Program-made: the position numbers and the translations under genes
Source of the DNA: Desulfurococcales archaeon
GTDB taxonomy: Archaea; Thermoproteota; Thermoprotei_A; Sulfolobales; Desulfurococcaceae
DNA: 64,000 nucleotides
Assembly: GCA_027022365.1 (NCBI GenBank)
Contig: JALVYU010000007.1
Location: forward strand, 124,001-188,000
Direction of reading: 5' to 3'
Shown here: piece by piece, positions 37,482-46,543 of the stretch
Layout: every line of letters starts with the position of its first letter
Position numbering within the stretch: position 1 is the stretch's first letter
Notes under the pieces: model-generated
What the model was told of the DNA's origin: nothing
Seen by the model: only the letters and a program-made list of their open reading frames with translations
Database searches by the model: none

Positions 37482-40439
37482 ATGAAAAGACTCCTAGGTA
37501 TAGTTCTACTAGCAGTTATACTCCTAGCATATGGAGCCTCTCTCTCATTCGCATTGCAGGCTCAGACGATTCAGCAGAACGAAAAAGGACCTGCCGCTAA
37601 TGAACTGGTGTACTCGGCTCTACCCACTGATCAGGTGCCCTACGCTATAGGGAAGTCTATCGACGTATATCTATTCGGACTACGCCCGCAGCAGGCAACA
37701 CAGCTACCTGCCGATGTTAAGCTATTGACTCCGCCTAGCGGTATAGTTGATTTTATACTTAATCCGGCCCCGGTATATACGAAGACATACAACGGAACAT
37801 ATACTGCTGAGCAGATCGCTAAGATGGAGAACGTACCAGTAGGTGCAATAGTCTACGTTAACCACACTAACGGCAAGACCTATGTAGAGTTTGGTGCTTA
37901 CCCAGGCAAGGGCATCAATCCATTCGCATTTAGAAAGGTCAGATTTGCTGTCAATTACTTGATCGATAGAAAGTACATCATTCAGAACATCTACCGTAAC
38001 TATGCCGCCCCAATGTATACATTCCTATCAATATATGACCCAACCTACACGATAATCGCCGACATCGTGGCAGAGTACCAGTTCACATACAACCCGACAC
38101 TAGCAGCCAAGATGATAAGTCAGGCACTAACAGCGGCCGGCGCAAAACTAGTCAACGGTAAGTGGTACTATGACGGCAAACCTATAGTCATAAAGTTCGT
38201 CATCAGAACCGAGGACGAGAGAAAAGAGATTGGTGACATGCTGGCCAACGCATTAGTAGCGGTCGGCTTCACCGTAGACAGAATGTACATGACCTTCGGA
38301 CAGGCAATCAGGACGGTCTACTTCACCAACCCTGCAGACCTCAAGTGGCAGATCTACACCGAGGGATGGGGCAAGGGCGGTATGGACAAGTGGGACTCAG
38401 TAACAATCTGTCAGTTCGGCGCACCATGGTTCGGATGGCTACCAGGACTGCAGAACCCTGCATGGTGGAACTACCACAATGCAACCATTGATGAGCTAAC
38501 CAAGAAGATATTCAACGGCCAGTTCACCAGCAAGCAGGAGTACATCTGGCTATACAGGAACGCGACCATCCTTATACTTCACGAATCAGTACGTGTATGG
38601 GTTGCAACCAGATTAGAGCTACAGCCATACGCCAGCTATGTGACCGGAATAACCGATGACCTAGGAAGCGGTCTAAGAAGCCCATTCAACCTACGCACCA
38701 TGGACACACCCAATGGAGTAGTACGTGTAGGGCATCTACACGTATGGACGCCTAGCAGCATCTGGAATGACTGGGGAGGCTTCCAGGACGTATACAGCGT
38801 AGACATAATGAGAGCTACAACAGATCCTGCAGACTGGAGGAACCCGTTCAACGGCGAGCCAATACCTTTCAGAGTATCGTGGACAGTCCAGACAGCAGGG
38901 CCTAAAGGCTCACTAACCGTGCCCAGCGATGCAGTGATCTGGGACGCCAATAAGGAGAAGTGGGTACCAGTCGGCAGCGGTGTAACCGCCAAGAGCAAGG
39001 TAACCTTTGACTTCAGCAAGCTACTGGGCAGCAAGTGGCATGACGGCACCACGATAACCTGGGCCGACATAGTCGGCTACCTAGCACTATTATTCGACAT
39101 AGCATACAACCCTACAAAGAGCAGCCTGGAGAGCAGCATATCAGGCCCACTAAAGTTCAGCCTACAGCCGATCAAGGGCTACGTATTCCACTGGGACACC
39201 GGCAAGGTAGACGTATACCTAGACTACTGGCACTTCGACTCCAACTACATTGCTGACTACGCTATCTTCAGCCCGTCCGTGCCGGTCGAGCTTGACATAC
39301 TAGAGTTCTACCTAGCATTCGACCTCAAGACCTATGCTCTAAGCAGTGACAGAAGCGAAGCACAGGGTATACCGGTCATCGACCTAGTAGTCCCATCAGT
39401 AGTGCAGGATGTCAAGAAAGCCGCTGAGGATCTAATCGCTAAAGGCGCCATACCGTCAGACTACAAGAGCATATTTGATGTAAACGGTAAAGTGCTAATG
39501 ACTGATCAGGAGTTCGTGCAGAGGCTCAAGAACCTGGTAAACTGGATCAACGAGCACGGCAACGCATGGGTAAGCGACGGGCCATTCTATCTAGATAACT
39601 TCAACAAGGACGCACAAACAGCAACCCTGAAGGCCTTCAGAGACCCAACCTATCCATTCACTCCGAGCACCTGGTACTTCGGCACACCAGTATTCACCAA
39701 GATACTAAGCATTAACCCGAGACCGATCATCGTTGGCGAGCCCTACGTGACCTTCGTATCGGTGACCGGGCAGGGAACACTACATGCTAAGTTCCTGTTG
39801 ATCGACACTACAACCAACAAAGTCATCTATGCAGGTGACGCAGTACCTGCCGGTGCAGGCCAGTTCAAGATCGAGATACCAGCCGATGTTACCAAGACCC
39901 TACAGCCATACTACACCTACGAGTTGCTGGTCATCGCGTACAGTGACCAGGTAGCACTGCCTGCAGTCTCATCGATACAGGTGACATCGCTACCAGCGAC
40001 ACAGAAACAGCTAGAACAAATGCAGCAGCAGATAGGAAACCTACAGACACAGCTAACCAACCTACAGAGCCAGATGCAGAAACAGATAGAGGAGCTAAGA
40101 ACACAGCTAGCACAGCAGCTAGGCGCTCAGGTGTCACAGGCGTTTAACCAGCTATCAGCATCAATGCAGAACTTTACCACTACCATGCAGCAGTCCATTT
40201 CAAAGCTCGCTGTAACATTATCACAATCACTTGGACAGGTCAACAACAAGATATCAGCACTAGAAGGAACAATATCATCACTACAGGCAAGCATTAATAG
40301 CCTCAAGTCAACAACAGAGTCAACATCATCAGACGTCAGCAGCCTCAAGGGAACAGTTGGAACACTGCAGATACTCAGCATAATAATACTGATCCTAGTA
40401 ATCATAAGCATAATCGTGCCCTTTGTCAAGAAACACTAA
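37482..40439 (+). CDS. oppA: Extracellular solute-binding protein, family 5 (OppA-like), with coiled-coil stalk and membrane anchor
   Basis: 985 residues, far larger than bacterial OppA. A signal peptide (about 1-26) is followed by the SBP family 5 fold, recognisable by KVRFAVNYLIDRKYI, LTAAGAKLVNGKWYYDGKP and KWHDGTTITWADIV. Residues about 850-955 are a Gln/Ser-rich coiled coil, and 960-980 a hydrophobic helix ending in KKH, so it is probably tethered at its C-terminus by a stalk. Codon use (TAC, TTC, AAC, CTA rich) is more biased than in neighbours, consistent with high expression. Binds peptides or oligosaccharides for OppBCDF. Confidence 0.92.
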   Translation: MKRLLGIVLLAVILLAYGASLSFALQAQTIQQNEKGPAANELVYSALPTDQVPYAIGKSIDVYLFGLRPQQATQLPADVKLLTPPSGIVDFILNPAPVYTKTYNGTYTAEQIAKMENVPVGAIVYVNHTNGKTYVEFGAYPGKGINPFAFRKVRFAVNYLIDRKYIIQNIYRNYAAPMYTFLSIYDPTYTIIADIVAEYQFTYNPTLAAKMISQALTAAGAKLVNGKWYYDGKPIVIKFVIRTEDERKEIGDMLANALVAVGFTVDRMYMTFGQAIRTVYFTNPADLKWQIYTEGWGKGGMDKWDSVTICQFGAPWFGWLPGLQNPAWWNYHNATIDELTKKIFNGQFTSKQEYIWLYRNATILILHESVRVWVATRLELQPYASYVTGITDDLGSGLRSPFNLRTMDTPNGVVRVGHLHVWTPSSIWNDWGGFQDVYSVDIMRATTDPADWRNPFNGEPIPFRVSWTVQTAGPKGSLTVPSDAVIWDANKEKWVPVGSGVTAKSKVTFDFSKLLGSKWHDGTTITWADIVGYLALLFDIAYNPTKSSLESSISGPLKFSLQPIKGYVFHWDTGKVDVYLDYWHFDSNYIADYAIFSPSVPVELDILEFYLAFDLKTYALSSDRSEAQGIPVIDLVVPSVVQDVKKAAEDLIAKGAIPSDYKSIFDVNGKVLMTDQEFVQRLKNLVNWINEHGNAWVSDGPFYLDNFNKDAQTATLKAFRDPTYPFTPSTWYFGTPVFTKILSINPRPIIVGEPYVTFVSVTGQGTLHAKFLLIDTTTNKVIYAGDAVPAGAGQFKIEIPADVTKTLQPYYTYELLVIAYSDQVALPAVSSIQVTSLPATQKQLEQMQQQIGNLQTQLTNLQSQMQKQIEELRTQLAQQLGAQVSQAFNQLSASMQNFTTTMQQSISKLAVTLSQSLGQVNNKISALEGTISSLQASINSLKSTTESTSSDVSSLKGTVGTLQILSIIILILVIISIIVPFVKKH

Positions 40440-40452
40440 AAACACCTTACCT

Positions 40453-40476
40453 TTTTTCCTAAAAACTTTTCTTTAG
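40453..40476 (+). terminator. T-rich transcription terminator after oppA
   Basis: A run of pyrimidine/T tracts including CTTTTTTCC and ACTTTTCTTT directly follows the oppA stop, as expected for intrinsic archaeal termination without a hairpin. It would separate oppA from oppBC. Confidence 0.55.
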
Positions 40477-40537
40477 CCAAATACTATATACAATATTTGA
40501 TTCTCTGTTCAATAACCCTTACTGGAAATCTGATAAG

Positions 40538-40545
40538 TTTTTATA
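40538..40545 (+). promoter_or_regulatory. TATA box of the oppBC unit
   Basis: TTTTTATA in the 214-bp gap between oppA and oppB. Together with the T-tract terminator it implies the permeases are transcribed separately from the binding protein. GGAGGTG at 40638-40644 is the ribosome site for the TTG start. Confidence 0.5.
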
Positions 40546-40653
40546 TTAAAAATAGAATTGAATAAGCATTGGAAATCGTCTCTTTCAATATCAGCAAGAA
40601 ATTAATCCATAGAAAAACCTACACAATACATAGCCCTGGAGGTGCAGTAGGGC

Positions 40654-42312
40654 TTGGCAGGCGTGGGCGTTATACTTGCTAGAAGAGCAGTAGCATTGAC
40701 CGTTGCGCTCATCATTATTGTTTTCCTCACAGGAATAATCATGGAGGCCACTGGCTATGCTGAAGCAGTATGGAAAGCGATCATTAATGCTAAAGTGGAT
40801 GCATATACAAAGGCCCTTATGCTAAAAGCCCGTGGAGGCATGTATTGTCAGCCTCTAGGCGAGGAAATATCCACTAGTACAACCAATTTCGAAGCGGTAA
40901 ATAGTTCGTCGTATAAAACAGTTATAACCATTGATCTTTCATCACCATCACTCAATTATAAAACCATACATAATCCGCCCGGTCTACCAGAGATAACTCT
41001 GATAAACTTGACAGTATACAAAGTAAACAACAAGTTCTATGCACCTAAGATACTTGTTATCGCTGTTAGACCGGATGGCTTAAAAGTACCAGTATATGAA
41101 GGCTCTCCAACAGTTTCTAATGCAACTCGAGTAAATGGTAGATTAGTGTCTATAACCCCGATCAAACTTAAAATAAGTAGCTCCTATGTGGCAGAACAGC
41201 TCACAAAGATATTGTCAACTAGATATCCCGGTATAAATGTGACAGCAAGCCAGGCGGCAGCATACCTCTATGGTGAACCCTACAAGAACGGTACTAGCAT
41301 ATCGTTAAAACCATTGGTTGGCAAATATGATTTCGTCATAGACTTCATCTATCCAGCAAACGTTACGGTCAGCAAGCCTGTAGACGAGGTAGCCGTAAGG
41401 ATACCCCCGCCGCAGAACTGTATAATGATCTCGCAGCTCATATCACAGTATCGTGCAAAGCTCGAAGAACTATATGGACTTAATAAGCCATGGTACGACA
41501 GAGTACTACCACTAGTATGGAGGACACTCACCTTCAACCTAGGCGAGACAAAACAGCCCACAGTAACTGGTGTTGCTGGTCTCCCAGCTCCAGCCCCCGT
41601 ATCAGCTGTAATACTAGCCTGTCTCCCGAGAACAATAGTGATGCTCACAATTGCAGAGATAATATGTTTCGCAATAGCAATACCTCTTGCGCCGAAAATA
41701 GCGTATCACTATGGCACGCTTCTCGATAGATTAGTGGTTAGCTATGCCGCATTGTTCAACGCCATACCAGTATGGTGGCTAGGTATGGTATTCATATTGT
41801 TGTTTGCCTACATGATACCGATATTCCCGCCTCAGGCAATGCCGATAATAGATCATATTAATCACTTCTTCCAGAATCCACCATATCACCTGGCAATGAT
41901 CATATACTACGCGGCACTACCGATTATCACTATCGTAATAACATTCCTAGGCTCATGGCTATATAGTGTAAGAGCGGTAGTGCTAAGAATTGTCCGTGAA
42001 GATTACGTGATGGTAGCTAAGGCAAAGGGACTTCCAGAGCGCGATATTATCAAGAAGTACATTGTAAGAGTGGCTGCACCACCAATAGTGACATACGTAA
42101 TACTGGCTCTAGCAGGCTCACTAGGAGGAATGATAATTACGGAGTCAGTCTTTAACTATCCAGGAATGGGTTCACTCTACTATGCAGCAATACAGGCTGG
42201 TGATGTACCAACAATACTTGGTCTAACCTACGTCTTGACCCTCGTCTACATTATAGCTAGGTTCATCCTCGAAGTACTATACATATACCTAGACCCGAGG
42301 GTGAGATACTAA
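40654..42312 (+). CDS. oppB: Oligopeptide ABC transporter permease, OppB type
   Basis: 552 residues. One N-terminal helix is followed by an extracytoplasmic insert of about 250 residues with sequons, then five helices of the BPD_transp_1 domain. The EAA loop (YVMVAKAKGLPERDIIKKYIVR) contacts the ATPase. The insert between helices 1 and 2 is much longer than in bacterial OppB. The TTG start has GGAGGTG 9 nt upstream; the stop overlaps the start of oppC by one base. Confidence 0.93.
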   Translation: MAGVGVILARRAVALTVALIIIVFLTGIIMEATGYAEAVWKAIINAKVDAYTKALMLKARGGMYCQPLGEEISTSTTNFEAVNSSSYKTVITIDLSSPSLNYKTIHNPPGLPEITLINLTVYKVNNKFYAPKILVIAVRPDGLKVPVYEGSPTVSNATRVNGRLVSITPIKLKISSSYVAEQLTKILSTRYPGINVTASQAAAYLYGEPYKNGTSISLKPLVGKYDFVIDFIYPANVTVSKPVDEVAVRIPPPQNCIMISQLISQYRAKLEELYGLNKPWYDRVLPLVWRTLTFNLGETKQPTVTGVAGLPAPAPVSAVILACLPRTIVMLTIAEIICFAIAIPLAPKIAYHYGTLLDRLVVSYAALFNAIPVWWLGMVFILLFAYMIPIFPPQAMPIIDHINHFFQNPPYHLAMIIYYAALPIITIVITFLGSWLYSVRAVVLRIVREDYVMVAKAKGLPERDIIKKYIVRVAAPPIVTYVILALAGSLGGMIITESVFNYPGMGSLYYAAIQAGDVPTILGLTYVLTLVYIIARFILEVLYIYLDPRVRY

Positions 42313-43892
42313 TGAGCAAGAAGTCCGGCATAGAAAAAGTATCAAAAAGGCTCGGGCTTACCGCTCTCAAGGAAGGATTCAAGGAGGTATGGAGGTACGG
42401 TACAGGTAAAATTGGGATCGTGATGCTCGTCGTACTAGTATCAATCGCCATCTCAGCAATAATAGTCCTACCTCCCAACTTTCCCGCCTTATGGAATAAC
42501 ATCAAGGCCTGGCAGGAAAACCCCAAGCTAGTACCCCCTGCCTGGGTGGCCTACCTTGGCGTTCCCGCGGTACAGCAGTTCGAGCAAACCATTCCCGGCT
42601 CCCAATACGCAGTAAACATGACGACGACACAATACTATACAGTGCCCGTGCTGTACTATACGTTGAACTATAATTTGAACAAGAAAGTATTCCCAACGGG
42701 ATTACTGTTTGAGATACAGAAGATCAAGTTGCTGGATAGATATAGAGCGTACAATATTACGAGCGGCGAAAGATACAAGGTACCAACAATAATTATTACC
42801 ATAACGCGTCCCGACGGTATAAAAATGGTGCTCTACGATGGAACACCATCGATACTCTACGAGAAGAACATAACGGGAGAAGCGTATATCTATGTAGATC
42901 AGCCGCTTTACATATCACCAACAAATGTGATCAATGCCGATGAGGTACAGAAGGCATTCCAGAATATTTATAACGTCACAGTAAATCTTGCAGCGGGAAT
43001 GGGCAATGTGTATAAACTATCAAACGTAGTATTCGGCAAACCAGTTGCTACAACGGGGGCCGCCAGTAACGTCACATTTGTGCCGCTCGAAGGAACATAT
43101 ACTGTATCAATATACTTTGTGACACTGCCGAACTTCCCCGTTGCATTGGCGACACCGCCTGCGGGCAGCATCAAGGTGGTCATAAAGGGATCAGTGTATG
43201 GTGTCATGGGTACAGACACGTATGGTAGAGACTTAGCACTAGGACTTTACTTCGGATTCCCGGTAGCACTATCAATAGGTCTTGTAGTAGCATTCCTCGA
43301 CACTGTGATCGGTGTGATCGTTGGTGCTATCAGTGGCTACTATGGTGGCCTAGTTGACGAGTTCATACAAAGGACCGTTGACGTAATGGGTAACATACCA
43401 TTACTACCTATACTAATAATCATCGGTGAGATCGCTAGACAGCTCTACCCGAACAATCCCGTGCTCGTAATCTGGATAATACTGTTGACAATAGTTATAT
43501 TCTCGTGGGGAGGACTAACGATCGTAATCAGGTCAATGACATTATCAATTAAAGGAGAACAATACGTTGAGGCCGCTAAATGTCTTGGTGCGAGCAACAA
43601 ACGCATCATATTCCTACATATTATCCCGCAGGTAATACCCTATGCTGTGGCAAGCATGGTGTTCTCGGTGCCAGCAGCAATACTGACAGTTGCTGGACTC
43701 GCTGTGCTAGGCATAATTAAGAACATGCCCTCATGGGGTACAATACTTGCGGATGCAAGGGCGAACGCTGCGATCACTGACTGGTGGTGGATAATACCGC
43801 CAGGTATACTCATAGCTATAACAAGTCTAACATTCGTACTAATAGGAATGGCCCTAGAGAGAATAGTTGAGCCAAGGCTGAGAACAAGGTGA
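42312..43892 (+). CDS. oppC: Oligopeptide ABC transporter permease, OppC type
   Basis: 526 residues. As in oppB, an N-terminal helix (about 38-57) precedes an extracytoplasmic domain of about 230 residues, ending at GTDTYGRDLALGL, the typical OppC entry motif. The transport domain then follows with the EAA loop QYVEAAKCLGASNKRIIFLHI. Forms a heterodimer with OppB; the paired large external domains may interact with the stalked binding protein. ATG overlaps the oppB stop. Confidence 0.93.
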   Translation: MSKKSGIEKVSKRLGLTALKEGFKEVWRYGTGKIGIVMLVVLVSIAISAIIVLPPNFPALWNNIKAWQENPKLVPPAWVAYLGVPAVQQFEQTIPGSQYAVNMTTTQYYTVPVLYYTLNYNLNKKVFPTGLLFEIQKIKLLDRYRAYNITSGERYKVPTIIITITRPDGIKMVLYDGTPSILYEKNITGEAYIYVDQPLYISPTNVINADEVQKAFQNIYNVTVNLAAGMGNVYKLSNVVFGKPVATTGAASNVTFVPLEGTYTVSIYFVTLPNFPVALATPPAGSIKVVIKGSVYGVMGTDTYGRDLALGLYFGFPVALSIGLVVAFLDTVIGVIVGAISGYYGGLVDEFIQRTVDVMGNIPLLPILIIIGEIARQLYPNNPVLVIWIILLTIVIFSWGGLTIVIRSMTLSIKGEQYVEAAKCLGASNKRIIFLHIIPQVIPYAVASMVFSVPAAILTVAGLAVLGIIKNMPSWGTILADARANAAITDWWWIIPPGILIAITSLTFVLIGMALERIVEPRLRTR

Positions 43893-43989
43893 AGATAAAC
43901 ATCTTTATTTTAGCCTTATAATTAAACATAGAAGCGATTTTTTACTATCACAATAATATCCTAAGACTTGAATCAGGGGTGAAGCTGTT

Positions 43990-45048
43990 TTGCGTCCGGA
44001 GACAAGCGTAGGTATAATTGGCTGGGGATCATATATTCCCCGTTGGCGCTTACCATTATCAGAGATCGCAAAACTATGGGGGTTCGCCCCAGAAACACCA
44101 CGGGGCCTGAACGTAGTTGAAAAGGCTGTGGCAGGGAGAGACGAAGACGCTGTAACCATGGGCTGGGAAGCCGCTCGTAACGCCCTTCTAAGAGCAGGTA
44201 TAGATCCGAAGGAGATAGAGGCCGTATGGTTCGGAACAGAATCTAAGCCATACGCAGTAAAGCCTTCAGCCACAATCATTGCCGAAGCCCTAGGAATAAC
44301 ACCAGATACAATGGCTACAGACCTCGAATTCGCCTGTAGAGCGGGGAGCGAGGCATTGAGAATAAGCATAGGAGCCGTCGCATCCGGCCTAGTTAAATAT
44401 GCTCTCGTTATCGGTAGCGATACAGCCCAAGCCAATCCAGGCGATATACTCGAGTTCACAGCCTCGTCAGCGGCTACAGCGCTTATAACAGGTCCTGCGA
44501 GAGAAGCAGCGGCGGTTTTCGAGGCAAGCCACACCTATGTCACCGATACCCCGGACTTCTGGCGCAGGGCGCATCAGCCCTACCCGTTGCACGGTGAGGG
44601 ATTTACTGGCGAACCAGCATACTTTCACCATATAGTAAACGCCGTTAAAGGCCTTCTAGAACAAACAGGGCTCGAACCCAATGATTTTGACTATGTAGTC
44701 TTCCACCAGCCAAACGGTAAATTCCCGTTAGCCGTGGCAAAGAGGCTGGGATTCCCCAAGGAGAAGGTGCTGCCAGGCCTAGTCGCACCATACATTGGTA
44801 ATAGTTACAACTCATCGGCACTGATAGGCCTATCGAGGATCCTAGACATAGCTAAGCCTGGACAGAGAATATTGTTAGCACCATTCGGAAGCGGAGCAGG
44901 CAGTGATGCATACAGCATTGTAGTAACTGATAAAATCCTTGAGAAACAGGATAAGGCGCCGAAAGTCGATGATTACATCAATAGAAAATATCTGATCGAT
45001 TATGCTACCTATGCTAAATTCAGAGGAATAATCACACGTATAAGGTGA
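43990..45048 (+). CDS. hmgcs: Hydroxymethylglutaryl-CoA synthase, archaeal type
   Basis: 352 residues. It condenses acetyl-CoA with acetoacetyl-CoA for isoprenoid lipid synthesis. The thiolase fold shows the catalytic cysteine C116 in [12 protein letters not shown], the acid in [13 protein letters not shown] (E84), the histidine in [11 protein letters not shown] and [10 protein letters not shown]. The TTG start is preceded by GGGGTGAAG. It is followed 6 bp later by the DUF35 partner; the acetoacetyl-CoA thiolase that usually sits in this operon is absent. Confidence 0.95.
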   Translation: MRPETSVGIIGWGSYIPRWRLPLSEIAKLWGFAPETPRGLNVVEKAVAGRDEDAVTMGWEAARNALLRAGIDPKEIEAVWFGTESKPYAVKPSATIIAEALGITPDTMATDLEFACRAGSEALRISIGAVASGLVKYALVIGSDTAQANPGDILEFTASSAATALITGPAREAAAVFEASHTYVTDTPDFWRRAHQPYPLHGEGFTGEPAYFHHIVNAVKGLLEQTGLEPNDFDYVVFHQPNGKFPLAVAKRLGFPKEKVLPGLVAPYIGNSYNSSALIGLSRILDIAKPGQRILLAPFGSGAGSDAYSIVVTDKILEKQDKAPKVDDYINRKYLIDYATYAKFRGIITRIR

Positions 45049-45054
45049 AAGACC

Positions 45055-45483
45055 ATGAGGTTCTCAATCCCAAGGTACTGGAGGGAAAGACACAGCCACT
45101 ACAGACTATACGCGAAGAAATGCCCTAAGTGCGGCCGAGTAAACTATCCACCATCAAACATCTGCAGATACTGCGGCTCAACAGAGCTCGAAGACTACTA
45201 TCTCGACAGCGAGAAAGCCAAGATAATCTCCTGGACAATAATCTACCCAGCACCGGAGGGCTTCGAAGAGCAGAGACCACGGATCATAGCTCTACTAGAA
45301 ACCCTAGAGACAAAAACCCACATAATAGCGCCACTAGCAGATATACTTCCGGAGGAGGTAAAGGAAGGACTAATAGTGGAGCCTGTCCTTAGAAGGATAA
45401 AAGAAGATAGAGAAGCCGGACTAATACACTATGCAATAGCTTATAGGCCGGTGATAGGGTCAATTGGGACAAATAAGCAATGA
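45055..45483 (+). CDS. DUF35 OB-fold/zinc-ribbon protein, partner of HMG-CoA synthase and thiolase
   Basis: 142 residues. The rubredoxin-like zinc ribbon has C23, C26, C37 and C40 (KCPKCGRV, ICRYCGS), followed by an OB fold (IISWTIIYPAPEGFEEQRP). In archaea this protein scaffolds thiolase and HMG-CoA synthase so that acetoacetyl-CoA is channelled. ATG start 6 bp after the synthase; its end overlaps the HMGR-like gene by 20 bp. Confidence 0.93.
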   Translation: MRFSIPRYWRERHSHYRLYAKKCPKCGRVNYPPSNICRYCGSTELEDYYLDSEKAKIISWTIIYPAPEGFEEQRPRIIALLETLETKTHIIAPLADILPEEVKEGLIVEPVLRRIKEDREAGLIHYAIAYRPVIGSIGTNKQ

Positions 45484-46543
45484 AGATATCAAGAAAATAT
45501 TCGAGGAAATAGGAGAATCCGATGAGACATTAAGAGAACTGGAGAAGAAACTCGACAATGAAAACCTGGCCGCACTGGTAAGGAGAAAGTTTTTTGAGAA
45601 AAAACTCGGCATATCACTTTCAGCGACAGGCTCTTCTATACTGGATTTCGTCGATACAGAGGGAAGAATATCTTACAGGCCTATCGGTGCGATACAAATA
45701 CCAGTAACAATAATCGGTCCCGTTGATGTTGAAGGAGAGGAGGTACGGGGCCCGAAATACATCCCATTATCATCAATATATCCTGCACTCATGGAAACAA
45801 TGGATCTAGGGGTATCCATTAGCCGTAACACGAAAATAGTTGTAAAAACCGAGAATTGCTGGATACGCATATTCAACATAGGTAGGCAAGAGAAATGCTT
45901 GCAGATAGAATCAGTGATCAAGACTGAGAACAAAAAGCTTCACATTCTCTGCTATGGAAGAGAGTCAGGGGGACTTGTAGAATCAATACTGATCGGCGAA
46001 GCTGCTCCCTGTAAAACAATTAAGTCAATGATCACTAATGGAGAGGTTGAGAAGCTGGTAAAAATAATTGGGCCGACAAAGATCCCTATACTTGCCCCAT
46101 ACATCACGCTGGACTATAGGCTATCGGTCTTCATCCCGAGACTTACTCTCTCATCCATGGGTATAGGGCAATCAGAAATAGTGAAAACATATAATGCTCT
46201 AGAAAATATGAAGGGAATAGACAATTCAATAATACCGATAACCCTTGGCGTCCTAACATCCTTTTACCTATCGATAGGGATCAAGCCTGAATACGCTCTG
46301 AGAAGCGAGATCAGGAGATACTACCTTATAAGCGGTTTCCGCGGATTAAGACTTGGCCTGGATATACGCATAGCCCTACCTTACGCTGTATCGGAATCTG
46401 AGCAAACAATAATGAATAGAGAGTTATACAGCATCATAGACGGTGGAAGAATAAATCCTTTAATAGTAGGAGAACTAGCATCTTCTCTAGCGCTTATATC
46501 CTATATCGGAGAACTAGCTATGATCGCCAGAGGCGCTCCTTAG
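45464..46543 (+). CDS. HMG-CoA reductase homologue, probably catalytically inactive
   Basis: 359 residues. The N-terminus follows archaeal class I HMG-CoA reductase: ALVRRKFFEKKLGISL, then IGAIQIPVTIIGPVDVEG and the GPKYIPL strand, and the C-terminus ELASSLALISYIGELAMIARG matches the family's last helices. However, SSIY (residues 103-106) replaces the TTEG that carries the catalytic glutamate, and neither DAMGMN nor GQD is recognisable. A genuine reductase is presumably elsewhere. Position in the mevalonate operon suggests a retained structural or regulatory role. TTG start within the DUF35 gene. Confidence 0.75.
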   Translation: MGQISNEDIKKIFEEIGESDETLRELEKKLDNENLAALVRRKFFEKKLGISLSATGSSILDFVDTEGRISYRPIGAIQIPVTIIGPVDVEGEEVRGPKYIPLSSIYPALMETMDLGVSISRNTKIVVKTENCWIRIFNIGRQEKCLQIESVIKTENKKLHILCYGRESGGLVESILIGEAAPCKTIKSMITNGEVEKLVKIIGPTKIPILAPYITLDYRLSVFIPRLTLSSMGIGQSEIVKTYNALENMKGIDNSIIPITLGVLTSFYLSIGIKPEYALRSEIRRYYLISGFRGLRLGLDIRIALPYAVSESEQTIMNRELYSIIDGGRINPLIVGELASSLALISYIGELAMIARGAP

